Positions 23,301 to 33,053 of a stretch of 64,000 nt of DNA are shown one piece after another. The translations under genes were made by a program, and so were the position numbers. The first letter of the stretch is position 1. The number at the start of each line of letters is the position of its first letter. The DNA comes from Corynespora cassiicola (taxonomy: Eukaryota; Ascomycota; Dothideomycetes; Pleosporales; Corynesporascaceae), in the NCBI GenBank assembly GCA_022059125.1, contig JAEUWY010000005.1:2418001-2482000 (forward strand), given 5' to 3'. The notes below the pieces were generated by a model that saw only the letters and a program-made list of their open reading frames with translations, was not told the DNA's origin and did no database searches.

Positions 23301-25485
23301 GGGTTTCTTCTTCCTCAGTCGGCGATGCGGCCTTGAGCTCTGGTTGGGACGATTCTGGTGTGGGTTCGGGAACGGGCACTGGCGCTGGCACTGGCGTTGG
23401 TTCAACAACCGGGGAGGGAGTTGGCGCAGGTGTGAGTTCTGGCACGGGTTCAGGGGCCGGCGCAGGCGGCGCAGGCGGCGGCTCAACGGCTGGTGGCTGT
23501 TCCATAACAGGCGACGCCTCCTTCGGCTCGGGTGCTCTGGGAATCTGAGGAAGTGGAGATGTCGGGGGTGGAGGTAAAGGAGACCTTGACATGATGTCTT
23601 CAGGCCGGGAAAGATCGCTCTGTGGGGTAGGTCTGGGCTCATCACGAGTGGTAGGCCTGGATTGATCCGAAGTTTCCTGTGGCCGGCGCCGAGGCGGGAC
23701 GGCGATAGGTGCTCCCGTGGGTTGTGGTGACTGCGTGGGGGTCTGGAACTCGGTGTTCGGTTCGCTCCTTTCACTTCCCATGCTGCGCTGTGAAAGCTGT
23801 GAAGGGGTGGGCGGCATAAAGGGCCTCCTGCGCTCAGGTGGACCGCCTCTGGGTAAAGGCTCGTCTGACGCAAGTTCTCCATCGCGAGAGAATGGCGCAC
23901 TGCCATTGCTCTGAGCGGTTCCAGGTCTCATTCCTCCAGGAGAAGGATCTCTACGACCTGTTGAGGGACGTCCATCCGCTCGGCGCGGTTCTAGTGGAGC
24001 CGCTGTACCACCAAAGATGGCTGGATCTTCGTAAGACCTCTGAGACATTTGTGACCGAGCATCGTCAGCTTGTGGTCGGCGCCCGGGACTAAGGGCCGCG
24101 GGAAAGACGCCCGAAGCAGAGTCGGGAGTCTTGGGTCGCAGTTCAGAACGAGAGGACTTGGGTGTGAGCCGCTGCGACTGCTGACTCTGCGTTGGCAATG
24201 GCGGGGGTCTGCGCATTCGTTCCTGACTCGGTTGAGGTCGCATGTTCAAGTTCTCTCTGCTCGGTGTGTTGCGCAACCCTCCTTCCATAGATGGCCTGGG
24301 AACTGGCGGGCGTTGCCCTGCTAGCGGTGGTGGCCTTCGGTCGTTGTCTCCAGTGCCAGGTCTCCTCGGCGGAGCGTCCCCTTCGGCGCGCATCGCAGGT
24401 GGAAACCGTGGAGATTTAGGTGGATCTGCTCGACCCTGGAAGCCATCTTCATCAGGGCGCCGTGGACGGTTAGGCGGTGGACCTTGGCCGGGTGGAGGAC
24501 CTAGTGGCTTCGGCCTCCTTGCTTCCGGAGTGCCTCGTGGCGGCGGCGGCGTGTCAGACAATTGAGGCAACGAGGGAGAGGACATAATTGCTGGATCCCC
24601 TTCGGGTGGAGCGTTTCCACTCTTGTTGGCTAAAGCCTTCAGTCCTGCCGTCAGATATTCCGCGGTCGCCTTCTGGGGTTGCCCGTTCGTCAACCCGTTC
24701 AGTTCGGCAAGGCTGAAGCCAATAAGAGCTGGATATAGGCCTTGCTTATCCCGACCCGTGGTGTATTTGTGGAAGATCTTGACCATGCTCCCAATGAAGA
24801 ACTCCTTCTCCTTGGCCGTGCTAGCCTCCCAGTAGTAAGGCTTGTTGATCGTGACGGTGAAGCCAACATCTCTGGCCCATCGTTTTTTCCGGGCCTCTTC
24901 CTCATTTGCAGGAGTCAGGTGCACAAAGTTTTCAATCTTCGACACATCAATCATGTCCCACGTCTTGCCAATAGAGAACGTTCCATTTGCGTTTTCTCTG
25001 CCCTTGTGCAGGCGGACGTTTCCCTGAGATCTCACAGCGATAATGATGACACGAGGCTTCTTGTTGGAGGGGTTTGACTCGGGCGGAGGCGGGGATTGAG
25101 GATACGCGGCGTCTTCCTTGATACGAATATGTGTGATGTATGATTCGGCAACTTTTCAATGTCAACTCTGGTCACAGGCACGTTTGGAGTGGAAAGTCTT
25201 CTGAGGTTTGCTACTGGAGATCACAAGGTCACGAGCATGAAAGAAAGAAAAAGACGTACGCTGTCCATCTCTGCCAAGCTTCGCAAAGCAGCTCTCTGTG
25301 ATTCTTCGTCGCTCGTCCTCGAAGCGCTCGGCGCGCGACATGGCGGAGTTTGAAGCTTGCGGACCCGAGGATGATGGCGGTGGCGGTCCTCCTGGAGCTC
25401 CAGGCGGCCGGCGACTTTCATTGCTGGGTCTCCCTCCACCCCCCATGCCATTGGGAGGCACACGCGGCCGCGGATTTCCGTTCAT
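20348..25485 (-). CDS. SEC3: Exocyst complex component Sec3
   Basis: Four exons (25485-25260, 25151-22510, 22457-21319, 21269-20348) give 1642 residues; introns are 108, 52, 49 nt, the first with an unusual AAG acceptor. After a Pro/Gly-rich start, the Sec3 PH-like domain that binds PI(4,5)P2 and Rho GTPases lies at about 76-200 (ESYITHIRIKEDAAYP; VRLHKGRENANGTFSIGKTW; VTINKPYYWEA). A long disordered Pro/Ser/Arg-rich linker (about 220-790) follows, then a conserved block (RLGIDPSILDGRGLEFESML), a coiled coil (IAFIEAQSQGLQVQTANQRL) and the helical exocyst C-terminus (FPHFSMAIENMLPG; YHILLIENMNHYIEEVD). Sec3 marks sites of exocytosis and tethers secretory vesicles to the plasma membrane at the hyphal tip. 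The start is the first ATG and is followed by typical fungal leader sequence. The linker is longer than in yeast (Sec3p 1336 aa). Confidence 0.95.
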
Positions 25486-26017
25486 GACTGCTCGCTAGCC
25501 TTTGCGAAGGCACCGGATGCTCTCTCGGTAGTGTAGGTATGTGTGTAGTATAGATACCGTAGGACCGATGCCGTTGGGCAGCACAGAGGGTTTCAGGGCA
25601 TGTGGCAATGCAGCTGCGGGCGAGGAGCTCCCGTCGCGTTTGGAGGCGCAAGTCGTCAGCGGGTGGGGCCCAGGCACCGAGCAAGTGGCCAAGGCTCCCA
25701 GAGTAGGCGAGGGCTGCGAGAGACGGCTGCACAGTCGGTGCGCGCGGGGCGGGTGAAGGAATGGCGGGTGGAAGAGGGCGGCTGGTCCTCTGCGACGATG
25801 AGCGATGTCGTTTGGGCGTCGTGTATGAGACGGCCCGCTTAGCGGAGGGCGACCTGGTGTTTGGCTGGGGGCCCCGGTGCTGGCTGCCGGAAGAGGACTA
25901 GCGCTTTGCCCGCCTCCAGAGATATTTCGAACTTTTTTTCTGCCGTCTCTCGCTTTCACTCTGCCCCAACAACAACAATCTCTCTCACCCCCACCCACCC
26001 CGAAGCAGTCCGACAAA
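25486..26017. promoter_or_regulatory. Divergent promoter region SEC3 / SRP40
   Basis: About 530 bp between head-to-head genes. The last 80 bp before the SRP40 ATG are pyrimidine- and CA-rich (CTCTCACCCCCACCCACCCC), typical of a leader of a highly expressed fungal gene. No TATA box seen. Confidence 0.45.
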
Positions 26018-27331
26018 ATGGCTGGCGACAAGAGGAAGCGCGACGCTTCCACCTCCGGAAAGAAGCCCAAGTCCCAGAAGACCGCCAAGACCACGCAACC
26101 GTCGACCGCGACTGAGGCGCCTGCTGCGTTGCTGGGTCTCGTCCAGGCATTCCTCAACGAACACGGCTATACCGACGCGGCCTCACAGCTACAGAAGGAC
26201 ACCAAGTCTGCCAACACCAAGGACCTCCCCAATCTGACCAGCATCTTCGAGGAATGGCAGAAGGCTGCTGTGTCCAAGACAGAGGACACTGCGGAGCCAA
26301 TGGATGTTGACGAGTCGAGTGCCTCCAGCAGCGACTCAAGCGACTCTAGCGACTCTAGCAGTGACTCTAGTAGTGAGTCAGAGGCCGAGGAGAAGGTTAC
26401 CAAGAAGACAAAGCAGGTCAAGAAGGCTGCTTCTAGCTCTAGCTCTAGCTCTAGTAGCTCTAGCTCAGACTCATCCAGCTCCGAGTCGGAATCGGAGTCT
26501 GAGTCTGAGAAGGCCACGGCTAAGCCTGCAAAGGCAGAGGCTGCCAAGTCTGATTCCTCTTCTGATTCGTCCTCTGATTCGTCCTCTGATTCTTCTTCCG
26601 AGTCTTCGAGCGATTCCGAAGTCGAGCCCGCCAACGTCCCGCTCCCAGAATCGGATTCCTCTAGCGCATCTAGCGACTCCGACTCGGACAGCAGCTCGGA
26701 TAGCAGCTCCAGCTCCGAGTCTGAGGCTGAGAAGAAACCCAAGGCCAAGAAGGCCAAATCGGTCTCCTCGTCCTCCAGCTCATCGGACTCGTCTAGCGAT
26801 TCTTCCAGTTCCTCCAGCTCCGACAGCGAATCCGATGCCCCCGCAAAGAAGGCCAGCCTGAAGAAGGCGAAGAAGGCGAAGAAGGATGCGTCTTCGTCCT
26901 CTTCGAGCAGCGATTCGAGCTCTTCCAGCTCTTCAGACTCTGATGCCGATTCAGAGTCAGATGAACCCAAATCCACTCTGCGCGAACGTAAGACCTCCTC
27001 CAGTTCGACCGCAACCTTGGAAGCTGGCTCACCTGCCCCAGCCGCAGGCAACAAACGCAAGTTCGAAGGCTCCGCCGAAGATGCCCCCAACAAGGCCAAG
27101 AAGAACCACATCGAGAACCGATTCCAGCGTATTACTGCCGACGTCAAGGTAGACCCGCGTTTCGCCAGCAACAAATACGTCTCATACGATTATGCCGACC
27201 GGGCTCACGCTGACCTTATTGTAACCAAGGGCAAGGGCTTCACCAAGGAAAAGAACAAGAAGAAGAAGGGTTCGTACAGAGGCGGTTTGATCGATATCTC
27301 GGGAGGAAAAGGTATCAAGTTTGAAGATTGA
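26018..27331 (+). CDS. SRP40: Nucleolar phosphoprotein Srp40/Nopp140 (conserved C-terminal isoform)
   Basis: Reads without interruption for 437 residues from ATG 26018 (first ATG after a CT-rich leader). The N-terminus has a Lys-rich start and a LisH-like helix (LLGLVQAFLNEHGYTDAASQL). The middle is a repeated alternation of acidic serine tracts (DSSSDSSSDSSS type, casein-kinase-2 sites) with short Lys/Ala-rich linkers. The end is the SRP40 C-terminal domain (NRFQRITADVKVDPRFASNKY; KKGSYRGGLIDISGGKGIKFED). Nopp140/Srp40 chaperones box C/D and H/ACA snoRNPs between nucleolus and Cajal-like bodies and supports ribosome biogenesis. The stop codon lies inside a potential 42-nt intron (27312-27353); see the alternative exon entry. 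Coding by repeated AGC/TCT codons makes long false antisense frames. Confidence 0.93.
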   Translation: MAGDKRKRDASTSGKKPKSQKTAKTTQPSTATEAPAALLGLVQAFLNEHGYTDAASQLQKDTKSANTKDLPNLTSIFEEWQKAAVSKTEDTAEPMDVDESSASSSDSSDSSDSSSDSSSESEAEEKVTKKTKQVKKAASSSSSSSSSSSSDSSSSESESESESEKATAKPAKAEAAKSDSSSDSSSDSSSDSSSESSSDSEVEPANVPLPESDSSSASSDSDSDSSSDSSSSSESEAEKKPKAKKAKSVSSSSSSSDSSSDSSSSSSSDSESDAPAKKASLKKAKKAKKDASSSSSSSDSSSSSSSDSDADSESDEPKSTLRERKTSSSSTATLEAGSPAPAAGNKRKFEGSAEDAPNKAKKNHIENRFQRITADVKVDPRFASNKYVSYDYADRAHADLIVTKGKGFTKEKNKKKKGSYRGGLIDISGGKGIKFED

Positions 27332-27619
27332 TACTAATCTTGTGGTGAACTAGACGGCGAGGCCGATCGCGCAAGTTCCGACCATGGGCATGGCTCCAAT
27401 CGTGGACGTGGTTCTGATCGCGGACGGGCTTTCAACTCTGGGCGTGGAAATGTTGTGTGTGCAGCAAATCGTCGTCATGTTTTTGGTCATGGAGATTCCT
27501 TTTCTCCAGGACGTGGACATGGACGTGGCAATTCATCCCGTAGGACTAATCCGCACGGCTTTAACCCCGTTTATCGTCAACTTGCCTCCATTGGCGGTCG
27601 TGGTCGCGGTCGAGCTTAG
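27312..27619 (+). other. SRP40: Alternative intron and RG-rich terminal exon of SRP40
   Basis: A GT..AG segment, 27312-27353 (donor AG/GTATCA, branch TACTAAT 13 nt before the CTAG acceptor), spans the normal stop codon. If it is removed, codon GAC is formed across the junction and the frame stays open for 88 further residues to TAG at 27617-27619. That tail is Arg/Gly-rich (HGHGSNRGRGSDRGRAF, GRGHGRGN, GGRGRGRA). The spliced isoform would have 519 residues. The intron is 42 nt, a multiple of three, so retention simply exposes the conserved ending GIKFED. Drosophila Nopp140 is known to have the same two forms, 'True' and 'RGG', by alternative splicing. Both splicing and a role are inference here; the open RG-rich frame and the splice signals are seen directly. 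Confidence 0.6.
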
Positions 27620-27918
27620 TTGATTGGCTTCAAAATCGCGCACTTTCGTATCGGATCCTCTGCGATTGACTCTGACTATGGTGGATACGGTCTTTTTCCC
27701 GGAGTTGAATGGTTTACAAAAGCTGCATACCCTGGCCATTGAGATGTGCTTCTCGGAGCTCTGGCGTCTTAGAACGGTGATGGATAGTACTCTTTCAATG
27801 GAATAATATACACTCTCATTCTAAAACGTACCGTGCCGGTGTCATGAATCCTTCATACCTAATCTTACACGAGTACAAGCATATGGGTATATCAAAGCCA
27901 TCTCCAAAGCAAAATGCT

Positions 27919-29466
27919 CTACCTTCTCGCTTTACCTCTCGCAGTACCCCCCTTTCTCTTGATGCTAAAAGCTGTTCCCTCCGACTCCTCGTCAATGCCT
28001 GTCTCTTCCTTCGCCTCTGTCTTATCCACCACATTTGTCTTTATCGTCCTCACGAGTGGCTCTCTTGTCCTGTCCTTCGCTTTACCCCCCGGCTCATTCC
28101 CCTTTTTGAACTCCCAACCTATCGCCCTAAGCATGGCATACCTCACCGCATCGATTCCCAACCTCTTCCCATCCACCAAAACCTCGGAGCTGCACGTCAA
28201 AATCTCCCCCAACGCACCCGCTCCCACTGGGGGCTGTATTTGATTCCGAATCTCCATCATCTTCAACTCGAGCTCCTTGGGATCACCCTTGGGCTTCAAC
28301 CGATCCAGCTTCTTCCCATCATACCGCTTCACCTCGCGCGCCTGCGGGATGAACAAGCGATCCATCTTGCTCAAGATAACCTGGTGCTGCACGCCCGCAA
28401 GCCGCAAGCTCGCCAGCAAACTCTGATCCTTATCCTTGACCCCATGCAACGCATCAACCAGCACAAACACCATGCGCAGCTGCCGCCGGCCCTGCAGGTA
28501 CTTCATAATCTCCTGACCCCACGACGCAAAACTGCCCTCGCCATACCCCGGCATATCCACAATCGTAAGCCCCTGGCGCCCCACAATCTTATCGAACAGC
28601 TTCCCCTTCTGCATCTGCATGGACACGCCCGGCGGCGGCCCCACGCCGTACAAGTTCATCGTCTTGGTGAAGCCGGGCGTCTTGCTCGTCTTTGCGAGCT
28701 CGCCGCCGCGGATGCCCTTGAGGTTGACGTTGCATATGGCGTTGAGGAGGGACGACTTGCCGACGTTGGAGCGGCCGACGAAGGCGATCTCGGGCACGTC
28801 CGAGGGCGGGAAGAAGCGGAAGTATGCGACGCTGCGGAGGAAGTTTGCCGTCGTCTTGGGCGACGTGAAGAAGTGGTTCGCCTGCGCCTTTTGCGAGATT
28901 GTCGGCGGGAGCGTCTCCCAGTACAGATTGTGCGAGTCGAGCGTCGAGCGGTGGAGGGTCGCGTGTGTCGTGGGGCGGTCGGGGGCCCAGATGGGAGGGG
29001 AGGGTTTGGAGGGGATGAGTTCGTCGGGGAGGGTTTGGGTCTTCGAGGGACCCTCCTTGGGGGATTGAGATGGGATTGACACATCATCAGTCCATTTTGT
29101 TCTTTCGGTGATTACGCTTGGTGTGTAGACGTTGTCCGTCTTTGTTGGGCGGGGGCTACTGAGTTGGTTGCGAATGCGAGTTCTAACGGCGCGAGTGCGA
29201 AGCGTGCGAATCGGAGTTCTGGACGGATGTGAAGCTATGGCATCTACAACAGTAGTCTGGAAGGTCGAGTTTGCCAAGTCGGAGTAACGAGGTCGTATGC
29301 GCGCCCTCGCAGGGAGCCTCGAAGCGTTGTGTTGCGTTGTCGTCGCAGAGCCCAGATACCTCAACTGCCTACTCGAAGGCAGCCTTCCAGCACTACTCGG
29401 CCTCTGAAAGATTCGGCCTACACATCTCCGACACACAAACATGGAATCGGCCGGTAACATGGCCAT
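27919..29466 (-). CDS. Mitochondrial EngB-type GTP-binding protein
   Basis: Intron-free, 515 residues from ATG 29466 (in-frame ATGs at 29460 and 29442 could also serve). The first ~190 residues are Arg/Ser/Thr-rich with few acids, a mitochondrial targeting and linker region. The EngB (YihA) GTPase domain follows: G1 GRSNVGKSS at 231-239, switch region GELAKTSKTPGFTKTMNLY, G3 DMPGYG at 304-309, G4 SKMD at 366-369 (usually TKxD; Ser replaces Thr). Bacterial EngB is needed for large-subunit ribosome assembly; fungal versions are placed in mitochondria, so mitoribosome assembly is the likely job. A basic, Thr/Lys-rich C-terminal extension of about 70 residues is present. Head-to-head with FMC1, another mitochondrial factor, 247 bp away. 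Confidence 0.9.
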   Translation of the reverse strand: MAMLPADSMFVCRRCVGRIFQRPSSAGRLPSSRQLRYLGSATTTQHNASRLPARARIRPRYSDLANSTFQTTVVDAIASHPSRTPIRTLRTRAVRTRIRNQLSSPRPTKTDNVYTPSVITERTKWTDDVSIPSQSPKEGPSKTQTLPDELIPSKPSPPIWAPDRPTTHATLHRSTLDSHNLYWETLPPTISQKAQANHFFTSPKTTANFLRSVAYFRFFPPSDVPEIAFVGRSNVGKSSLLNAICNVNLKGIRGGELAKTSKTPGFTKTMNLYGVGPPPGVSMQMQKGKLFDKIVGRQGLTIVDMPGYGEGSFASWGQEIMKYLQGRRQLRMVFVLVDALHGVKDKDQSLLASLRLAGVQHQVILSKMDRLFIPQAREVKRYDGKKLDRLKPKGDPKELELKMMEIRNQIQPPVGAGALGEILTCSSEVLVDGKRLGIDAVRYAMLRAIGWEFKKGNEPGGKAKDRTREPLVRTIKTNVVDKTEAKEETGIDEESEGTAFSIKRKGGTARGKARR

Positions 29467-29713
29467 TGTCGTTCCGCACCACACCAAGTCGTGAGAAACG
29501 GCCCATCACCCCCATCCAAAATTTCCCTAGCCCTCCCGACCAACCTGGTCCAAGCTCCTCCGCACTTTTCGCCGCAACCTCCGCTCCCCCAAACCCAAAC
29601 CCAGCAACGCACCACGCAAACCCTCCCACGCGTTCGCATCCCATCACCACCAATCAATCTCCATACAAAAAATTTCGCACAAGCCACCGCCGGAAATCCG
29701 CACCGTACGAACC
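29467..29713. promoter_or_regulatory. Shared divergent promoter of two mitochondrial genes
   Basis: Only 247 bp separate the ATGs of the EngB-type GTPase (minus) and FMC1 (plus). The stretch is rich in CCCTCC/CCCACC pyrimidine tracts on the plus strand and lacks an obvious TATA box. Co-expression of the pair is a reasonable inference. Confidence 0.55.
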
Positions 29714-30073
29714 ATGGCGCAACCCCAACTCCGCTCCCTCTACCGCCGCCTCCTCCGCGAACTCCCCACGCGCCCCTCCCCGTCCGCCCGCACAAACGCA
29801 AAGCTCGCCTCCCCCTCGCCGCTCCAGAAACGGCTCCGCGAGACGCTCTCGGGCGCGCAGAAATCGGCAAACGGACAAAAGCAACAGCAGCATTACACGG
29901 ACTCGCAGGTTGCGCAGGCGGAGCAGTTTGTGCAGTATGTGCAGGCGCAGCGCATGTATGCGACGCTGATTGAGCGATACAATCCGGGAATGGGGATGAG
30001 TGAGGAGGAGAGGGTGAGGTTGACGGCGAGGAGGGTGGGGATGGATCTTCCGGTTGAGTTTGGGAAGGAGTGA
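29714..30073 (+). CDS. FMC1: ATP synthase assembly factor Fmc1 (LYR-like protein)
   Basis: Intron-free, 119 residues. It opens with QLRSLYRRLLRELP, an LYR motif within a short helix, as in the Complex1_LYR/FMC1 group. The rest is helical and ends with the conserved fungal pattern ERYNPGM..SEEERVRLTARRVGMDLP. Fmc1 helps Atp12 assemble the F1 sector of mitochondrial ATP synthase at high temperature. Size fits the family (about 110-155 residues). The start codon is the first ATG of the frame. Fmc1 is favoured over other LYR proteins because of the C-terminal NPG..MsEeERvrLTArRVGm block. Confidence 0.85.
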   Translation: MAQPQLRSLYRRLLRELPTRPSPSARTNAKLASPSPLQKRLRETLSGAQKSANGQKQQQHYTDSQVAQAEQFVQYVQAQRMYATLIERYNPGMGMSEEERVRLTARRVGMDLPVEFGKE

Positions 30074-31180
30074 GGTTAGCTTGGGTCAGGAGGGAGCAGG
30101 CGGAATGAAGAGGGCCTCTTGGAAGATGGAGATGCATTGGAGGGACATTGATTGTCAGCGATTGGCACGGTAGAATGTTGGCAGGACGCTTCGTAGAGAA
30201 AGCGTGCACAGGTTAGAGAGCATGTGCTAGACCGAGAGGATGTGTAGGAATAAAATGTACATTGGAATGTATACCTACGTGTAAAACTGGCTCAAAAGCG
30301 GGGTTAGACATGGACTTCTGCAGCAGGAAAATAGAGTTTCGCGATCTTGATGGCGCCTGTCCAAATGAACAGCGTTTTGTGTTGTGTAAGAGCCGTATGC
30401 CCACTTTGTGTCTACGGGTCATTTGTTGGGAACTTTGATCCTTATGTGCTTGCTAGAGCATTTATACTCACTAGTCTCCGTGTGGCTCATCAAATGTCTC
30501 AAATGCTCAGATGTGTAAATCTCCTGATACCATTGACAGTGTGCAACCTCCGACGGAAGCTCGCATAATTAACTTATGATAAATGTCTTTTGTGTGATGA
30601 CAATTCATCTCCTAGTGGAGAATTTATTAAAAACATGTTTCATGCCTTATCACGACCAGTTATACATTCAAACACCAGCTAGAGCTATGCCTTTTCATGT
30701 GACCGTCAAATTGTCGTCGCAGCTTTCTCAGAGATTTGACGAAGAACTTCAGTCAAAAAGTGGTTGAACGACGGATGTAAGAGAGTGTTATCCATAGAAT
30801 TTTTTTCAACCGAAGTTGATATACAGATGGGTCAATTCTGGCTCATCAATGCTAGAATAAAAAGACGCCAAGAGCTGTTCAAAGCCAAGCAACGACTTGA
30901 AGACTAGGGCAACTACATCACCATTGGAAGCAACAACAAGTCTAACCATCACAAAACAACAAACGAAAATGCTCTGGTTCAAAACAACAATCCACGCGCA
31001 TGTATTGGATATAGCAGACATCTAATCCGACTCGATTCCCCTGTACCGATACCCAAGCCCATCATTATCTACCAATCTACCATTCCCTCTTTTGTATACA
31101 TGACCCATTATCATATCCCAGACACCCCACATGGCATCCGCACGCCTCGCCACCACCTCCGCTCCGGCTCCGGTGCACGT
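30074..31180. other. Intergenic, 3' ends of FMC1 and aminotransferase
   Basis: About 1.1 kb between converging genes, AT-rich after 30.4 kb. Small open frames at 30347-30568, 30576-30767 and 30806-31021 have no support. Nothing RNA-like recognised. Confidence 0.45.
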
Positions 31181-33053
31181 TCAGTGAGCGCCACCGCGGG
31201 GGCGGACCTGGTTCCTAGGGCCAGGGTTCTCCTCGTGCCTGCACAAATCATTAGCATAAGTGTACTTGCGATATCCTGGTAAGGATACTCACTTCTTGAC
31301 AATCCTCTCGATAGCATCCATACCCTTAACCAGGGTATCCATCCTAGGACCATAACTCAACCTCACGAAATGATGGCACGGCGAATCAAACAAATCCCTG
31401 CGCTTGGACGGGTTCAAATCGAAGAAGATGCCCGGCACGACAATGACCTTCTCCTCCAAACACGCCTGGAAGAAGTTGAGCCCATCGTTAATGCTCTCTG
31501 GCAAATTGGACAAGTCGAGCCAGAGGTAGAAGGTCGAGTTGGGCATGAAGGGGAACTTGAAGCCAATCTCCTGCAGGCGGCCGATGACGTAGTCGCGCTT
31601 GGTGCGGAAGTGCATTTGCAGGGCGCGCATCTCGTTGCGCACGCGGGGTGGCTCCAGCATCTGGACGGCAGCCTCCTGGAAGGGCACGTTGCAGCCGCCG
31701 TCGAGGTAGGAGCCGCACGAGCCGATGGCCTTGATGAATTCCTTGGGGCCGAGCACCCAGGCTACGCGCCAGCCGGGGAGGCGGAAGCGCTTGGTCAGGC
31801 CGTCGATGATGAGCACGTCGTCCTCGTCCACGTCCTCGACGTTGTCGGCCGCCGAGATGACGGTGCCGTCGCAGTTGGTGGTGTAGTTGTAGCCACAGTA
31901 GAACTCGTCCATGATGAGAGTCGCGCGATCACGGCAGATGTTCTGGATCTGGGCGAGCTCCGGGTTGGTGATCATCTGGCCCGTGGGGTTGCGAGGGTTG
32001 GAGGTCAGGATGACGGAGGTGCCACGGGCGAGCTCCTCGGCGATCTTGTCGGGGGACATGTGGTATTTGTCGTCCTCGCCGAGGGGGATGGGGATAGGGG
32101 CGATGTTACGGAAGAGCGACAACATCTCGTTGTAGGCAGTGTAGTCTGGACAAGTCAGTTTTGCCGTCTCGACATTGCAATTTCACCAGAACCTACCGGG
32201 AATGAAGAATCCCAAGTAGCAGTTGCCCAGCACAGCAGCGATACGGATCAGACCAGCACGTCCACCAGGGACAATGCAGACGTTCTCCCAGGTGTACTGG
32301 CTCTTCCTCCACTTGCGGTGGTGCTCGTTGTACAGCCTCGCGACCGCCTCACGGAGAGGCTTGATACCGGCCGTGGGTCCGTATTCTCGGCCATGTCCGC
32401 TGATATCGACCTGCTTAGGCCTGTCGAAGCAGCCCTGAATCTCGTCATCGACCTCGGGAGCTCCCTGGCCCAAGTTGGCCCACTCCTCTGGCGCATCAAG
32501 GTATCCGTGCTCGTAGGCACGCTCAGAGGTCCACACGACACCGGTCGAGGCACGAGTAGCATCGAGGCCAGCGTGCGGCTTGTGGCCCTCGACGTCTCGG
32601 AACTGGCGATGGATCTTGGAGGTCAATTCTACAGGTTGTGAGCTTCAAGCGCGAAAAAAAAGCCAAGATTGGAGACATTTGGGGGAGGGCGTGGCCGATA
32701 GTGGGGTAGGAGGGGAAAAACTCCGCAGTGCTGCCAGGGAGACTGCGAAATGTCGGAAAAGTTCCCCTCCCCGACAACATGCGCCCGAGAAGCAGCTCTC
32801 GACCCCAGATCCCCCCGTCCCAAGCCTCTAGGGCAGACGAAGGAAATAGAGATCCAGCTCCCCCCATGCGCAATGGGGTTGCGAGAAGGAAAAAAAAAGC
32901 TCGCAGGCCAGAAAATCGTGCCTCCCAAGCTGTCGGAGGAAGACGTAATGCCAACTCACCATTCTCGGTGGGGTCCTTGGAGGTGGAAAACCGCCTCTGG
33001 GAGAAAGTCCCGCTGGACTTGAGGATAGGCACTCTGGACGCGGAAAACGACAT
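31181..33053 (-). CDS. PLP-dependent class I aminotransferase, probable mitochondrial
   Basis: Four exons: 33053-32960, 32628-32197, 32145-31293, 31238-31181 (introns 331, 51, 54 nt), 478 residues. Exon 1 encodes MSFSASRVPILKSSGTFSQR, an Arg/Ser-rich presequence-like start. The body is a fold-type I aminotransferase: GQGAPEVDDEIQG, REYGPTAGIKPLREAVA, the NPRNPTG loop (225-231), Asp255 in IMDEFYCGYN, the Schiff-base Lys294 in GLTKRFRLPGWR, and a C-terminal FVRLSYGP arginine for substrate carboxylate. The last small exon adds 19 residues and the stop; without it the frame would end at the GTGAGT donor. The amino-acid substrate cannot be fixed; relatives in filamentous fungi are annotated as aspartate-type, kynurenine/AAT-like or ACC-synthase-like enzymes. 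The 331-nt first intron is by far the longest in the window. A TTTATAAA box at about 33360 lies some 310 bp upstream. Confidence 0.88.

Noticed and set aside
22968..23906. 312-codon minus-strand frame within SEC3
   Set aside because: Alternate frame of the Pro/Ser-rich linker; SEC3 frame continues through it without a stop.
26167..27174. 335-codon antisense frame across SRP40, rich in Glu, Leu and Ser
   Set aside because: It is the mirror of the AGC/TCT/GAC repeats that encode the serine-acid tracts; the sense frame has known domains at both ends.
27844..29079. 411-codon plus-strand frame opposite the EngB-type GTPase
   Set aside because: Antisense to intact G1-G4 motifs; its His/Leu/Arg composition is that of a shadow frame.
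31370..32641. 423-codon plus-strand frame opposite the aminotransferase
   Set aside because: Composition shadow (Val/Gly/Glu/Asp-rich, no motifs); the minus strand carries a complete aminotransferase with conserved residues.
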